A DNA stretch of 64,000 bases, taken from Paracidovorax avenae. GTDB lineage: Bacteria > Pseudomonadota > Gammaproteobacteria > Burkholderiales > Burkholderiaceae_C. A program made the position numbers and the translations under genes. The stretch spans positions 1,054,001 to 1,118,000 of the forward strand of contig NZ_CP156079.1 in the NCBI RefSeq assembly GCF_040892545.1, read 5' to 3'. Below, piece by piece: positions 29,805 to 40,001 of this stretch (position 1 is its first letter; each line of letters starts with the position of its first letter). The notes beneath the pieces were generated by a model, which did not search any database, was not told the origin of the DNA, and was given only the letters and a program-made list of their open reading frames with translations.

Positions 29805-30725
29805 CTAGCACGTCTCCTTCAGGAAATCCCCGATCTCGTGCGCAACGCGGTCCTGCTGTTCGTGCACCAGCCAGTGCGATGCGCCCGGCACCGTGCGCAA
29901 CCGCAGGGCCGGCACCCAGCGGTCGAGGCCCTCGAGCAGGCCGGGGCGCAGTGCCGGGTCTTCCAGGCCCCAGAGCACCAGGGTGGGCCGGCTGATGCCG
30001 AGCATGCCGTCCGGCAGCTCGATGGCGGCGGCATGCGGCTCGCCTTCGCGTGGCGGGCGCATCGGGCTGGCCCGGTAGTAGTTGCAGGGGCCCGTGAGGC
30101 CTTCGTCCCAGGTGGCGCGGTAGCGGCCCCGGAGTTCGGGCGTAAGCCATTCGGGCGCGCTTCCGTCGGGGCGGTCGAAGAAACCGAAGAGCCGGCGGTA
30201 GCCGTCCTCCGCCAGCAGGGCCTCGGCGTCGGGCCGGCAGAGGAAATGCATGTACTCGCTGGCCTTCTGCTGCTCCGGGCTGCGCTGCAGTTCCCGCAGG
30301 AAAGTGCCGGGGTGGGGCGAGTTCACGATCACCAGGCGCTCCAGCAGGTCGGGGCGCTGATTCGCCAGGTTCCAGGCCACCGCCCCGCCCCAGTCGTGCG
30401 CGACCAGGGCGGCGAGCCGGCCACCGGTCGCGGCGGCGCCGCACTCCGCCTCGATGAGCGCCGCCAGATCCTGCACGAGGTGCCTGGCCCGGTAGGCCTC
30501 CACGGCCTGGGGGCTGCTGGAGGGCGCGAAGCCCCGCAGGAAGGGCGCCACGCAGCGGTAGCCGCCGTTCTCGGGGCGCGCGAAATGCTCCAGCATCCCG
30601 TCCCAGATGAACGCGCCCTCGGGGAAGCCGTGCAGGAAGACCAGGACCGGGCGCCCGGGCTCGCCGCGCGTGCGGCAGTGCAGGGTGATGCCGTGGGGCA
30701 ACGGATGGAGCGTGGTGTCGGTCAT
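29805..30725 (-). CDS. Alpha/beta hydrolase, epoxide hydrolase-like
   Basis: A 306-residue alpha/beta hydrolase. Oxyanion-hole motif LHGFPE at 31-36; nucleophile D111 in VAHDWGGAVAW (aspartate, as in epoxide hydrolases and haloalkane dehalogenases); acid in LWGLEDPAL; histidine H284 in PGASHW. NYYRASP in the cap supplies the ring-opening tyrosine of epoxide hydrolases, which favours that reaction. ATG at 30725 gives the natural N terminus. Same strand as engB, 49 bp downstream of it. Substrate unknown. Confidence 0.88.
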   Translation of the reverse strand: MTDTTLHPLPHGITLHCRTRGEPGRPVLVFLHGFPEGAFIWDGMLEHFARPENGGYRCVAPFLRGFAPSSSPQAVEAYRARHLVQDLAALIEAECGAAATGGRLAALVAHDWGGAVAWNLANQRPDLLERLVIVNSPHPGTFLRELQRSPEQQKASEYMHFLCRPDAEALLAEDGYRRLFGFFDRPDGSAPEWLTPELRGRYRATWDEGLTGPCNYYRASPMRPPREGEPHAAAIELPDGMLGISRPTLVLWGLEDPALRPGLLEGLDRWVPALRLRTVPGASHWLVHEQQDRVAHEIGDFLKETC

Positions 30726-30774
30726 GTGCGCGGCGGTCCGTGGGGCCACCCGCGCGGATCGTCCACGCGGGTCG

Positions 30775-31536
30775 TCAGGGGGTTGCGGAATCCTCGGGGC
30801 CGGGCGCGGGAGCGTCAGGCGGCTGCGGGCCATCCTGCGGTCCGGCTGCCGCGGCCGGCGTCGCGCCCAGGGGGTGCGACCATTGCCACAGCAGTTGCGC
30901 GACCTCGTCCACGCCCTGCTTCTTGAGGGCGGAGAACATCTTGACCTCCCCGCCGCCCGCCTGCAGTCGCGTGATGGACAGCACCTTGGCCTGCTCGGCG
31001 CGCGTGAGCTTGTCGGCCTTGGTGAGCAGCACCAGGAATTTCAGTCCGGCTTCCACGCGCGGCCGCACGGCTTCCAGCAGTGCCTCGTCCAGTTCGGTCA
31101 GGCCCAGGCGCGGGTCGCACAGCAGCACGATTCCCGTGAGGCTCTCGCGGCTCACGAGGTAGTTCACCATCACCTGCTGCCAGCGCTGCTTGTCCGAGCG
31201 CGACACGGCCGCGTAGCCGTAGCCGGGCAGGTCGGCGAGCACCGCGTCGGTCACGCCCTGGCGACCCAGGGCGAACAGGTTGATGTGCTGGGTGCGCCCC
31301 GGCTTCTTGGAGGCGAATGCGAGCTGCTTTTGCTGCGTCAGCGTGTTGATGCAGGTGGACTTGCCCGCGTTGGAGCGTCCGACGAAGGCGAATTCGGGGA
31401 CGTGGATGGCCGGCAGGTGGTGCAACTGCGCGGCGGTGGTGAGGAAGCGGGCCGTGTGCATCCATCCCACGGCGACCTTGGCGTCGGGTGCGGGCGGAAG
31501 CGGGCCAGCAACTGGCGCATGTGATGTAGTCGTCAT
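30775..31536 (-). CDS. engB: Ribosome biogenesis GTPase EngB (YihA/YsxC)
   Basis: A 253-residue GTPase needed for late assembly of the large ribosomal subunit. G1 is GRSNAGKST (53-61), G3 is DLPGYG, G4 is TKAD and G5 is the region FSALKK. The core ends near residue 215; a proline- and alanine-rich tail of about 35 residues makes it longer than the usual 195-220. ATG at 31536. Divergent from cytochrome c4, with 92 bp between start codons. Confidence 0.94.
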   Translation of the reverse strand: MTTTSHAPVAGPLPPAPDAKVAVGWMHTARFLTTAAQLHHLPAIHVPEFAFVGRSNAGKSTCINTLTQQKQLAFASKKPGRTQHINLFALGRQGVTDAVLADLPGYGYAAVSRSDKQRWQQVMVNYLVSRESLTGIVLLCDPRLGLTELDEALLEAVRPRVEAGLKFLVLLTKADKLTRAEQAKVLSITRLQAGGGEVKMFSALKKQGVDEVAQLLWQWSHPLGATPAAAAGPQDGPQPPDAPAPGPEDSATP

Positions 31537-31583
31537 AAATGGGGGTTAGCAGGGAGACGCCCGCGAAGGGCCGCATTGTAAGA

Positions 31584-31612
31584 TTGACGGGCTTTGCGGC
31601 CCCCCTTCTACA
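31584..31612 (+). promoter_or_regulatory. Possible sigma-70 promoter of the cytochrome c4 gene
   Basis: TTGACG (31584-31589) and TCTACA (31607-31612) are separated by 17 bp and lie 16 bases before the ATG at 31629. The -35 matches five of six; the -10 is weak. Confidence 0.4.
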
Positions 31613-31628
31613 ACACAGAACCCCCGAT

Positions 31629-32267
31629 ATGAAGAAACTGCTTGCTCCCATGCTGATGGCTGCCGCGCTGGCGGTGGCCGCCTTCCCGGCCTCGGCCCAG
31701 GCACCCGCGGCGGGACAGAAGGCGGGCAAGCCGGACCTGGCCAAGGGCGAGGCCAGCTTCGCCGCGGTGTGCGCAGCCTGCCATGCGGCCGACGGCAACT
31801 CCACCATCGTGGCCAATCCCAAGCTGGCGCAGCAGCACCCCGAATACCTCGTCAAGCAGCTGCAGGAGTTCAAGTCCGGCAAGCGCGCCGACCCGGTGAT
31901 GCAGGGCATCGCCGCCACGTTGTCGGAAGACGACATGCGCAACATCGCCTGGTGGGCGGCCGGCAAGCAGGCCAAGCCCGGCTTCGCCAAGGACAAGGAC
32001 CTCGTCGCGCTGGGCGAGCGCATCTACCGCGGCGGCATCGCCGACCGCAACATTGCCGCCTGCGCGGGCTGCCACAGCCCCAACGGCGCCGGCATCCCGG
32101 CCCAATACCCGCGCCTGTCGGGCCAGCATGCCGACTACACGGCCAAGCAGCTGACCGCGTTCCGCGACGGCAAGCGCGCCAACAGCGTGCAGATGACCCA
32201 GGTCGCCGCCAAGCTCAACGACCGCGAGATCCGCGCCGTGGCGGACTACATCGCCGGCCTGCGCTGA
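31629..32267 (+). CDS. Dihaem cytochrome c4
   Basis: A 212-residue periplasmic electron carrier with a Sec signal peptide cleaved after ASA near residue 23. Two haem c sites, C48-x-x-C51-H52 (CAACH) and C145-x-x-C148-H149 (CAGCH), stand in two similar domains, each followed by a methionine that can be the axial ligand (DPVMQG and NSVQMT). Cytochrome c4 carries electrons to terminal oxidases. ATG at 31629. A strong terminator follows at 32393. Its haems would be attached by the ResB/CcsB system encoded next. Confidence 0.94.
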   Translation: MKKLLAPMLMAAALAVAAFPASAQAPAAGQKAGKPDLAKGEASFAAVCAACHAADGNSTIVANPKLAQQHPEYLVKQLQEFKSGKRADPVMQGIAATLSEDDMRNIAWWAAGKQAKPGFAKDKDLVALGERIYRGGIADRNIAACAGCHSPNGAGIPAQYPRLSGQHADYTAKQLTAFRDGKRANSVQMTQVAAKLNDREIRAVADYIAGLR

Positions 32268-32392
32268 GATCCGTTCCTCCCCCGCGCACCCTGCGGGAAT
32301 CCCGGGAGCTCCGGCGCTTGATTTGCGTCAAAATCCCTCCGGTTGGCCCCCCGGCCTTCCGGAACCTGCCGCCGATAATCACACCCAAGACG

Positions 32393-32425
32393 GGCGGGCC
32401 CATCTGAACGGATGGCCCGCCTTTT
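32393..32425 (+). terminator. Intrinsic terminator after cytochrome c4
   Basis: GGCGGGCC(C)ATC at 32393-32404 pairs with GATGGCCCGCC at 32411-32421 with one bulged C and a six-base loop, followed by TTTT at 32422-32425. It lies between cytochrome c4 and ResB, and helps place the ResB start downstream of it. Confidence 0.85.
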
Positions 32426-32492
32426 CTGTTTTCAGGGCCCTGCCGCTCTCATCCGCTCCCCTCGCCGCACGCTTTTTCGCCTGTCCGTTTCC

Positions 32493-34685
32493 ATGTCCGA
32501 CACCGTCCACGGCCATCCGCATCCGTCCCGCACCGCACCCGCGCGGGCCCTGGTCGAGCTGCTGTCGTCCATGCGTTTCGCGATCTCGCTGCTCACGGTG
32601 ATCTGCATCGCCTCGGTGATCGGCACGGTCCTCAAGCAGCACGAGCCCGCTGCGAACTACGTGAACCAGTTCGGGCCCTTCTGGGCCGAGCTGTTCCTGG
32701 CACTGCGGCTGAACGCGGTGTACAGCGCGTGGTGGTTCCTGCTGATCCTCGCCTTTCTGGTGACCAGCACTTCGCTGTGCATTGCCCGCAACGCGCCGCG
32801 TTACCTCGCCGACCTGCGCAGCTACAAGGAAAACGTCCGCGAGCAGAGCCTGAAGGCCTTCCACCACCGCGCGCACGCGGTGCTCGGCCCCGAGGCGCCG
32901 GAAGCCGCGGCACGGCGCATCGGGGGGCTGCTGGCCGGCGGCGGCTGGAAGGTCCGCCTGCAGCAGCGCGACACCGCCGCGGGGCCGGGAACGGGGTGGA
33001 TGGTGGCTGCCAAGGCGGGAGCCGCCAACAAGATCGGCTACATCGCCGCGCACAGCGCCATCGTGCTCATCTGCCTGGGGGGCCTGCTGGATGGCGACCT
33101 GATCGTGCGCGCCCAGATGTGGCTGGGGGGCAAGACGCCGTACACCGGCGCAGGGATGGTTTCCGAGGTGGGGGCGGAGCACCGGCTCTCCGAACGCAAT
33201 CCCACCTTCCGGGGCAATCTGTTCGTGGCCGAGGGCACCCAGTCCGGTACCGCCATCCTGAACCAGTCCGACGGCGTGCTGCTGCAGGAGCTGCCGTTTT
33301 CCATCGAGCTGAAGAAATTCATCGTGGAGCACTACTCCACGGGCATGCCCAAGCTCTTCGCGAGCGAGATCGTCATCCATGACCGCGCAACGGGCGAATC
33401 CGTGCCCGCCCGCGTGGAAGTGAACCACCCCGCCAGCTACCGCGGCATCGAGATCTACCAGTCGAGCTTCGATGACGGCGGCTCCCTGCTCAAGCTGCGG
33501 GCCGTGCCCATGGAGCCGGGCGTGCAGCCGTTCGAGGTCGAAGGAACCGTGGGCGGCTCCACACGCATCGAGCGCGCCGGCACAGGGGAGAAGGGCGCGG
33601 ATGCCGCGCAGGCCCTCACGCTGGAATTCACGGGGCTGCGCACCATCAACGTCGAGAACTTCGGCGCCGGGGCCGGCGGCTCCGGCGCGGACGTGCGCAA
33701 GGTGGACCTGCGGCATTCCATCGAATCGCGCCTCGGTGCGGGCAACAAGACGTCCACGCCCAAGGAACTGCGCAACGTGGGCCCGAGCGTCACCTACAAG
33801 CTGCGCGACGCCGCGGGCCAGGCGCGCGAGTTCCACAACTACATGCTGCCGGTGGACACGGGCGACGGCCAGCCGGTGTTCCTGCTGGGTGTGCGCGAGA
33901 CCCCGGCCGATCCCTTCCGGTTCCTGCGCGTGCCGGTGGATGACCAGGGCCGCATGGACGGCTTCCTGCGCATGCGCATGGCGCTGGCCGACCCTGCACT
34001 CCGCGGGCAGGCGGTGCGGCGCTACGTGGCCCATGCGGTGGACGGTTCCCGGCCCGAACTGGCCGATCAGCTGGCGCAGTCCACGCTGCGCGCGCTGTCG
34101 ATCTTCGCCGGCGCGGCGGAGCCCGGCAAGACCGCGGCGGGCAGCCCGCAGCGCGGCGGGCTGCAGGCCATCTCGGATTTCATGGAGGCGAATGTGCCGC
34201 CCGCCGAGCGCGAGCGGGCCGGCGAGGTGCTGATCCGCATCCTGAACGGCGCGCTGTTCGAGCTCGCCCAGCTGACGCGCGAGCGCGCGGGCCTCGCGCC
34301 CCTGCCGCAGGACGAAGCCACCCGCGCCTTCATGACGCAGGCCGTGCTGTCGCTCAGCGACGCCCAGGCCTATCCGGCGCCGATGGCGTTCGAACTGGCG
34401 AATTTCAAGCAGGTGCAGGCCAGCGTGTTCCAGGTGGCGCGCGCCCCGGGCAAGAACGTGGTGTACCTGGGCTGCGCGCTGCTGATCCTGGGCGTGTTCG
34501 CGATGCTCTACGTGCGCGAGCGGCGCGTATGGGTGTGGCTGGCGCCGGCCGGGAACGGCGGCGGGGCCGACGCCACGATGGCCCTGTCCACCAACCGCAA
34601 GACCCTGGACGGCGACCGCGAATTCGCCCGGCTCACCGAGAAACTCATCGGGGCCCGGCCCCACCACGGAGGCATCACCGCATGA
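32493..34685 (+). CDS. resB: Cytochrome c biogenesis protein ResB (Ccs1)
   Basis: A 730-residue membrane protein of the System II cytochrome c maturation complex, which delivers reduced apocytochrome to haem. Four membrane segments: about 27-46, 85-103 ([19 protein letters not shown]), 178-196, and one near the C terminus ([18 protein letters not shown]), with a large periplasmic domain of over 400 residues before the last. The ATG at 32493 is chosen because an earlier frame start at 32412 lies inside the terminator hairpin. Stop and next start overlap as ATGA with ccsB, as usual for this pair. Confidence 0.93.
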   Translation: MSDTVHGHPHPSRTAPARALVELLSSMRFAISLLTVICIASVIGTVLKQHEPAANYVNQFGPFWAELFLALRLNAVYSAWWFLLILAFLVTSTSLCIARNAPRYLADLRSYKENVREQSLKAFHHRAHAVLGPEAPEAAARRIGGLLAGGGWKVRLQQRDTAAGPGTGWMVAAKAGAANKIGYIAAHSAIVLICLGGLLDGDLIVRAQMWLGGKTPYTGAGMVSEVGAEHRLSERNPTFRGNLFVAEGTQSGTAILNQSDGVLLQELPFSIELKKFIVEHYSTGMPKLFASEIVIHDRATGESVPARVEVNHPASYRGIEIYQSSFDDGGSLLKLRAVPMEPGVQPFEVEGTVGGSTRIERAGTGEKGADAAQALTLEFTGLRTINVENFGAGAGGSGADVRKVDLRHSIESRLGAGNKTSTPKELRNVGPSVTYKLRDAAGQAREFHNYMLPVDTGDGQPVFLLGVRETPADPFRFLRVPVDDQGRMDGFLRMRMALADPALRGQAVRRYVAHAVDGSRPELADQLAQSTLRALSIFAGAAEPGKTAAGSPQRGGLQAISDFMEANVPPAERERAGEVLIRILNGALFELAQLTRERAGLAPLPQDEATRAFMTQAVLSLSDAQAYPAPMAFELANFKQVQASVFQVARAPGKNVVYLGCALLILGVFAMLYVRERRVWVWLAPAGNGGGADATMALSTNRKTLDGDREFARLTEKLIGARPHHGGITA

Positions 34686-36016
34686 ACACGGCGACCACCA
34701 CCATCACCCTGAGCGAAGGCTATTTCGCGCGCCGCAACTGGTTCGACTGGGTGTTCGCGGCCATCGTGGCGGCGGGCGGCCTGTATGCCCTGCAGCGCTA
34801 CGGCGCCTTCATGGATGTGTACGAGAAGGGCATCCTGCTCGGTGCCATCCCCTGCGCGGTCTGGCTGGGATGGTTCTGGCGCCCGCTGCGCACGCTGATG
34901 CTGGCGGTGGCGGCGTTCGCGTTGCTCGCCATCGGCCTCTACCAGCAGGACGGCGCGGGCAACCTTGCGCGCGCGGACACGGTGTTCGGCCTCAAGTACT
35001 TCCTCTCCAGCCAGTCCGCCATCCTCTGGATGAGCATGCTGTTCTTCATCAGCACGGTCTTCTACTGGCTGGGCATGTTCGCCCGCGGCGAGCGCGGCAC
35101 GCTCTCCCTGCTGGGCTCGCGCATCGCCTGGGTGGCCATCGCCATGTCGCTGATCGGCACGCTGGTGCGCTGGTACGAGAGCTACCTCATCGGGCCGGAC
35201 ATCGGCCACATCCCCGTGAGCAACCTCTACGAGGTCTTCGTGCTCTTCTGCTGGATGACGGCCGCGTTCTACCTCTACTACGAGGAGCAGTACGCCACGC
35301 GCGCGCTCGGCGGCTTCGTCATGCTGGTGGTGAGTGCCGCCGTGGGCTTCCTGCTCTGGTACACCGTCGTGCGGGAGGCCCACGAGATCCAGCCCTTGGT
35401 GCCGGCCTTGAAGAGCTGGTGGATGAAGCTGCACGTGCCCGCCAACTTCATCGGCTACGGTACCTTCGCGCTGGCCGCCATGGTGGCCTTCGCCTACCTC
35501 ATCAAGCAGCAGGCTGGCGAAACGCGCTGGTGGAAGCTCGCGCCGCTGTGGATGCTCGGCGTGGTGCTGTGCTTCGAGCCCATCGTGTTCCGCCAGGGCG
35601 CGGCCGAGAACGGCGGCAGCTACTGGATGGTGTATTTCGGCATTTCCGCGCTCATCGTCGCCGGCATCCTCCTGGGCCGCCGGCGCATCGCCGAGAGGCT
35701 GCCGTCCTTCGAGGTGCTCGACGACGTGATGTACAAGGCCATCGCCGTCGGCTTCGCCTTCTTCACCATCGCGACCGTGCTGGGCGCCCTCTGGGCGGCC
35801 GAGGCCTGGGGCGGCTACTGGAGCTGGGACCCGAAGGAGACCTGGGCGCTCATCGTGTGGCTGAACTACGCGGCCTGGCTGCACATGCGGCTGATGAAAG
35901 GGCTGCGCGGCACGGTGTCGGCCTGGTGGGCGCTGGTGGGCCTCGGGGTCACCACCTTCGCATTTCTGGGCGTCAACATGTGGCTTTCCGGGCTGCACAG
36001 TTATGGAACGTTGTAA
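34682..36016 (+). CDS. ccsB: Cytochrome c biogenesis protein CcsB (CcsA/ResC family haem handler)
   Basis: A 444-residue polytopic protein, partner of ResB. The haem-binding WWD motif is [16 protein letters not shown], flanked by helices with histidines that can bind haem. Some naming schemes call this CcsA or ResC. Overlaps resB by four bases. About eight hydrophobic segments span the chain. Expected role: moves haem to the periplasm and joins it to CxxCH motifs such as those of the cytochrome c4 encoded upstream. Confidence 0.94.
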   Translation: MNTATTTITLSEGYFARRNWFDWVFAAIVAAGGLYALQRYGAFMDVYEKGILLGAIPCAVWLGWFWRPLRTLMLAVAAFALLAIGLYQQDGAGNLARADTVFGLKYFLSSQSAILWMSMLFFISTVFYWLGMFARGERGTLSLLGSRIAWVAIAMSLIGTLVRWYESYLIGPDIGHIPVSNLYEVFVLFCWMTAAFYLYYEEQYATRALGGFVMLVVSAAVGFLLWYTVVREAHEIQPLVPALKSWWMKLHVPANFIGYGTFALAAMVAFAYLIKQQAGETRWWKLAPLWMLGVVLCFEPIVFRQGAAENGGSYWMVYFGISALIVAGILLGRRRIAERLPSFEVLDDVMYKAIAVGFAFFTIATVLGALWAAEAWGGYWSWDPKETWALIVWLNYAAWLHMRLMKGLRGTVSAWWALVGLGVTTFAFLGVNMWLSGLHSYGTL

Positions 36017-36093
36017 CGCGGGATGAATCTCTCGGAGGGTTCGGCGCGTATAACCAGGGTCTTTACCCCAGGGCGCCCCACCGAGGACCATCC

Positions 36094-37089
36094 ATGCTCA
36101 TCCGCACCCACGACGACGGCTTTCTCCACCCCGCCGGCAGCGAGATCACCCCCCGCGCGGTCTACGAGGGTCGCCGCGACCTCATGAAGCTGATGGCCGC
36201 GGGCGCCGCCGGCGCGGCCCTGGCCACCTGGGCCGGCCGCGAAGCCCTGGCCCAGACGGCCCGCCCGGGAAAGCTGGCGCCCCTGCCGTCGGTCCCCAGC
36301 AAGGTGGCGGGTGCCACCACCGTCGAGAAGCTGACCGACTACAAGGACGCCAGTACCTACAACAACTTCTACGAATTCGGCGTGGACAAGAGCGATCCCG
36401 CGCGCAACGCCCACACCTTGAAGACCACGCCGTGGACGGTGGAGGTCGAGGGCCTCGTCAACAAGCCCGGCAAGTTCGCCATCGAGGACCTGCTCAAGCT
36501 CAGCCCGCAGGAAGAGCGCATCTACCGGCTGCGCTGTGTCGAGGGCTGGTCGATGGTCATTCCCTGGGTGGGGTATTCGCTTGCCGAACTCATCAAGCGC
36601 GTCGAGCCCCAGGGCAGCGCCAAGTACGTCGAGTTCGTGACCCTGGCCGACAAGAAGACCATGCCCTACGTGGACCGGCCCGTGCTCGACTGGCCCTACA
36701 CGGAGGGCCTGCGCATGGACGAGGCCATGCATCCCCTGACGCTGCTCGCCTTCGGCATGTACGGCGAAGTCCTGCCCAACCAGAACGGCGCGCCCGTGCG
36801 CCTCGTGGTGCCCTGGAAGTACGGTTTCAAGAGCGCCAAGAGCCTGGTCAAGATCCGCTTCGTCGAAAAGGAGCCCGGCACGGCCTGGAACAAGGCCGCG
36901 AAGCAGGAATACGGCTTCTATTCCAACGTGAACCCCAATGTGGACCATCCACGCTGGAGCCAGGCGACGGAACGCCGCATCGGCGAGGACGGCCTGTTCG
37001 CCAAGAAACGCAAGACGCTGATGTTCAACGGCTACGAAGCGCAGGTCGGCCAGCTCTACGCAGGCATGGATCTCAAGAAGTTCTACTGA
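36094..37089 (+). CDS. msrP: Protein-methionine-sulfoxide reductase catalytic subunit MsrP
   Basis: A 331-residue periplasmic molybdopterin enzyme (formerly YedY) that repairs oxidised methionines in envelope proteins. A twin-arginine signal is visible: [14 protein letters not shown] with R27-R28, cleaved near ALA-QTA. The molybdenum-binding cysteine is C148 in [14 protein letters not shown]. The C-terminal part has [14 protein letters not shown] and [11 protein letters not shown], as in other MsrP. ATG at 36094, 77 bp after ccsB and 49 bp before msrQ. Confidence 0.96.
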   Translation: MLIRTHDDGFLHPAGSEITPRAVYEGRRDLMKLMAAGAAGAALATWAGREALAQTARPGKLAPLPSVPSKVAGATTVEKLTDYKDASTYNNFYEFGVDKSDPARNAHTLKTTPWTVEVEGLVNKPGKFAIEDLLKLSPQEERIYRLRCVEGWSMVIPWVGYSLAELIKRVEPQGSAKYVEFVTLADKKTMPYVDRPVLDWPYTEGLRMDEAMHPLTLLAFGMYGEVLPNQNGAPVRLVVPWKYGFKSAKSLVKIRFVEKEPGTAWNKAAKQEYGFYSNVNPNVDHPRWSQATERRIGEDGLFAKKRKTLMFNGYEAQVGQLYAGMDLKKFY

Positions 37090-37138
37090 GCCGCTGCGGC
37101 AGCCGCTGTCGCCGGCTCGCTGCTTCCTGCCACCTTTC

Positions 37139-37762
37139 ATGAAGAAACTGTTGCTGCATCCCGCCGCCAAGCCGGTGGTCTTCGCGATCTGCCTGCTGCC
37201 TTTCGCCTGGCTGGTATATGGCGTGGTCGCCGATCGCCTGGGGCCCAACCCCGCCGAGGCGCTCATCCGTGCGTCGGGCGACTGGGCCCTGCGCGGACTG
37301 TGGATCGCGCTGGCGGTGACGCCGCTGCGCCTGCTCACCGGCGTGCCGGCACTGGCGCGGTTCCGCCGCATGCTCGGGCTGTTCGCGTTCTTCTACGCGC
37401 TCCTGCACCTGCTGTGCTACGCCTGGCTGGACATGGGATTCGACATTCCGGAGATCGTGCGCGACATCGCCAAGCGGCCCTTCATCCTCGTGGGCATGCT
37501 CGCCTTCGCGCTGCTGCTGGTGCTCGCGGCCACCTCGTTCAACCGGGCCATCCGCTGGCTCGGCGGCAAGCGCTGGCAGGCCCTGCACCGCGCCGTGTAC
37601 GTGGCCTCCGTTCTTGCGCTGCTGCATTTCTTCTGGATGCGGGCGGGAAAGAACTTCTTCGGCGAAGTCGCCATTTACGCGGCCATCCTGGCCGTGCTGC
37701 TGGGATGGCGCATTGCGAAGGCGCTGCGCGGTGCGCGTGCTGCCAGGGCGGTGGCTTCGTGA
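37139..37762 (+). CDS. msrQ: Haem b membrane subunit MsrQ
   Basis: A 207-residue membrane protein with about six helices that passes electrons from the respiratory chain to MsrP. Family blocks: LIRASGDWALRGLWIALAVT, RRMLGLFAFFYALLHLLCY (with a haem-ligand histidine) and WQALHRAVYVASVLALLHFF (two more histidines). ATG at 37139. Convergent with the next gene, whose stop is 42 bp beyond. Confidence 0.95.
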   Translation: MKKLLLHPAAKPVVFAICLLPFAWLVYGVVADRLGPNPAEALIRASGDWALRGLWIALAVTPLRLLTGVPALARFRRMLGLFAFFYALLHLLCYAWLDMGFDIPEIVRDIAKRPFILVGMLAFALLLVLAATSFNRAIRWLGGKRWQALHRAVYVASVLALLHFFWMRAGKNFFGEVAIYAAILAVLLGWRIAKALRGARAARAVAS

Positions 37763-37804
37763 TCCCGGGCCGGCCGGGGAAGGCCGTCGCCAGCCCCCAG
37801 GCCC

Positions 37805-38641
37805 TCAGGCCCGTACCGCCTGCAGCGCCGGCCGCACCTGCCGCGTGGCCGGGTCGATGAGCGCTGTCGGCAACTGGTAGGCGCGGTCGTCGAACAGGTC
37901 GATGCCGCACTGCAGGTTCTCGATCCAGTCGAAGAAGTCCGCGATGGCCTGGCGGCCCATGATGGGGGCGCCGTGCTGAGGCACCAGCATGGCGATGTCG
38001 AGCTGGCGCGCCATGCGCGTCCACAGGCGCAGGATCTTGTTGGAGACCATGTAGCGCCGATGGAAGCCCTCCATGCGCGGGATGTGCGGGCGCAGGTCGG
38101 TGACCGGCTCGCGCGCTTCGGCGCCGGAAGTCATCGATACGCCCAGGTCCCCGGTGAAGAGGATCCTGCTCACCGGGTCGTAGAAATGGAAGTTGCCCTC
38201 CGAGTGCATGAAGTGCGCGGGCAGCAGCACCAGTTCATGCCGGCCCAGGGGCAGGCGGCCGCCGGCGTCGGGCACGCCGATCACGCGGTTCTCGGTCTTG
38301 CCCACCTTCGTGAAATGCGGTGCGAACCGTTCCCAGATGCGCGAGATCACCAGCGTGGCTTTGGTGCTGGTCATCCACCGGTCGAGCGAGGCGATGATGT
38401 CCGGGTCGGCGTGCGAGGCGATGAGATAGGAGAGCTTGTGCGGGGCAAAGTGCTTGCTCATGCCCATGAACAGCTCGTTGAAGGCCAGGTTGCCGCCCGG
38501 ATCGATGATCGCCCCGGTGTCCCCGTCCACGATGAGGAACTGGTTGGCCTGCACCGCCTGCCCGTCCTCCTCGATGAGGTCGGAGAACATCAGGCACGCA
38601 TGGTGCTTGTCTCGATACAGTTCCAGAGGTTCCGATGCCAT
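37805..38641 (-). CDS. MBL-fold protein of the oxygen-binding diiron (ODP/flavodiiron-like) type
   Basis: A 278-residue metallo-beta-lactamase-fold protein. The first metal motif reads SHADPDIIASL, close to the H-x-[EH]-x-D form of flavodiiron and ODP proteins and different from the H-x-H-x-D-H of hydrolases. Later ligands are probably H in LPAHFMHSEGNFHFYD, D in LFTGDLG and H in LVPQHGAPIMG. Related ODP proteins bind oxygen and take part in chemotaxis or in oxygen reduction. No flavodoxin domain is attached. ATG at 38641. Alone between msrQ and lysA. Confidence 0.8.
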   Translation of the reverse strand: MASEPLELYRDKHHACLMFSDLIEEDGQAVQANQFLIVDGDTGAIIDPGGNLAFNELFMGMSKHFAPHKLSYLIASHADPDIIASLDRWMTSTKATLVISRIWERFAPHFTKVGKTENRVIGVPDAGGRLPLGRHELVLLPAHFMHSEGNFHFYDPVSRILFTGDLGVSMTSGAEAREPVTDLRPHIPRMEGFHRRYMVSNKILRLWTRMARQLDIAMLVPQHGAPIMGRQAIADFFDWIENLQCGIDLFDDRAYQLPTALIDPATRQVRPALQAVRA

Positions 38642-38717
38642 GGCGTCCCGTCCGTCGTGAAACGGCCAATGTACGGACAGCGGCCCGGCGGGAACTTGAT
38701 GCGCATCAAGCGAACGT

Positions 38718-40001
38718 TCAGCCGGGCAGTTTCTCGTGGCGGAACGTGTCTTCCAGCGGCTCGCGCGCGCGGATCAGGTGGGCCCGGGCGCCGTCCACCA
38801 GTACTTCGGCGGGCCGTGCGCGGGTGTTGTAGTTGCTGCCCATGGAGCTGCAATAGGCCCCCGCGGACAGCACGGCCAGCCGGTCGCCGGCACGCACGGC
38901 CAGCGCGCGGTCCCGGCCGATCCAGTCGCCGCTCTCGCACACCGGGCCGACCACGTCGTACACCGCGGTGGCCGTGTCCGTGGCAGGCGCGGCCACCGGC
39001 ACGATGCCGTGGAACGCCTGGTACATGGCGGGGCGGGGCAGGTCGTTCATCGCGGCATCGACGATGCAGAAGTTCTTCTGCTCGCCCGGCTTCACGTAGA
39101 GCACCTCGGTCAGGCAGACGCCCGCATTGCCCACGAGGGAGCGTCCGGGCTCGATCATGAACTGCCGGTCGCCGTAGCCGCGCGCGTCGAGGCGCGCGAG
39201 CAGCTGTTTCCACAGCGCATCCGCCGCGGGCGGCGTGTCGCCGTTGTAGTCGATGCCCAGGCCGCCGCCGAAGTCGATGTGGTGGATGGGAATGCCGGCC
39301 GACTCGATCTGCGCGACCAGGTCGAGCATGCGGTCCACGGCGTCGAGGTAGGGCGTGGCCTCCGTGATCTGCGAGCCGATGTGGCAGTCGATGCCCACCA
39401 CCTGCAGGCCCGGCAGGGACGCGGCGCGCTGGTAGGTGGCCACCGTGCGCTCGTGGGCCACGCCGAACTTGTTGCCCTTGAGGCCGGTCGAGATGTAGGG
39501 ATGGGTCTTGGGATCGACGTTGGGATTCACGCGGATGCTCACGGGCGCGCGCCGGCCGCACGCCACCGCGACCTCGCTCAGCACCTCGAGTTCGGGCTCG
39601 CTCTCGACGTTGAAGCAGCCGATGCCGGCTTCGAGGGCCTCGCGCATCTCCTGGCGCGTCTTGCCCACGCCCGAGAAGATCACCTTGCCTGCCTCGCCCC
39701 CCGCCGCCAGCACGCGCCGGAGTTCGCCCGCGGAAACGATGTCGAAGCCGCAGCCTGCCCGCGCGAACAGCTGCAGCACGGCCAGGGAGGAGTTGGCCTT
39801 CATGGCATAGCAGATCTGCACCTTGCGGCCCGCGAAGCCCCGCTGGTAGGCCTCCAGGGCCGAGAGCATGGACGCCCTGGAATAGACGTAGAGCGGCGTG
39901 CCGTGCTCCTGCGCCAGGTCGGCGGCACGCACGGATTCGATGAAAAGGTCGTCGCCCCGGTAGGCGATGTGGGGGTGCCCGGGCAGTGCGGTCAGCGTCA
40001 T
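38718..40001 (-). CDS. lysA: Diaminopimelate decarboxylase
   Basis: A 427-residue PLP enzyme for the last step of lysine synthesis. The PLP lysine is K68 in QICYAMKANSSLAVL. HIDFGGGLGIDY binds phosphate, EPGRSLVGNAG is the second glycine loop, and CESGDW carries the active-site cysteine of the partner subunit. ATG at 40001 overlaps the lptM stop by four bases (ATGA). The lptM-lysA pair is common in proteobacteria. Confidence 0.96.
   Translation of the reverse strand: MTLTALPGHPHIAYRGDDLFIESVRAADLAQEHGTPLYVYSRASMLSALEAYQRGFAGRKVQICYAMKANSSLAVLQLFARAGCGFDIVSAGELRRVLAAGGEAGKVIFSGVGKTRQEMREALEAGIGCFNVESEPELEVLSEVAVACGRRAPVSIRVNPNVDPKTHPYISTGLKGNKFGVAHERTVATYQRAASLPGLQVVGIDCHIGSQITEATPYLDAVDRMLDLVAQIESAGIPIHHIDFGGGLGIDYNGDTPPAADALWKQLLARLDARGYGDRQFMIEPGRSLVGNAGVCLTEVLYVKPGEQKNFCIVDAAMNDLPRPAMYQAFHGIVPVAAPATDTATAVYDVVGPVCESGDWIGRDRALAVRAGDRLAVLSAGAYCSSMGSNYNTRARPAEVLVDGARAHLIRAREPLEDTFRHEKLPG

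Noticed and set aside
32412..32492. Longer N terminus for ResB
   Set aside because: The earlier start lies inside the terminator hairpin after cytochrome c4 and adds residues not typical of ResB.
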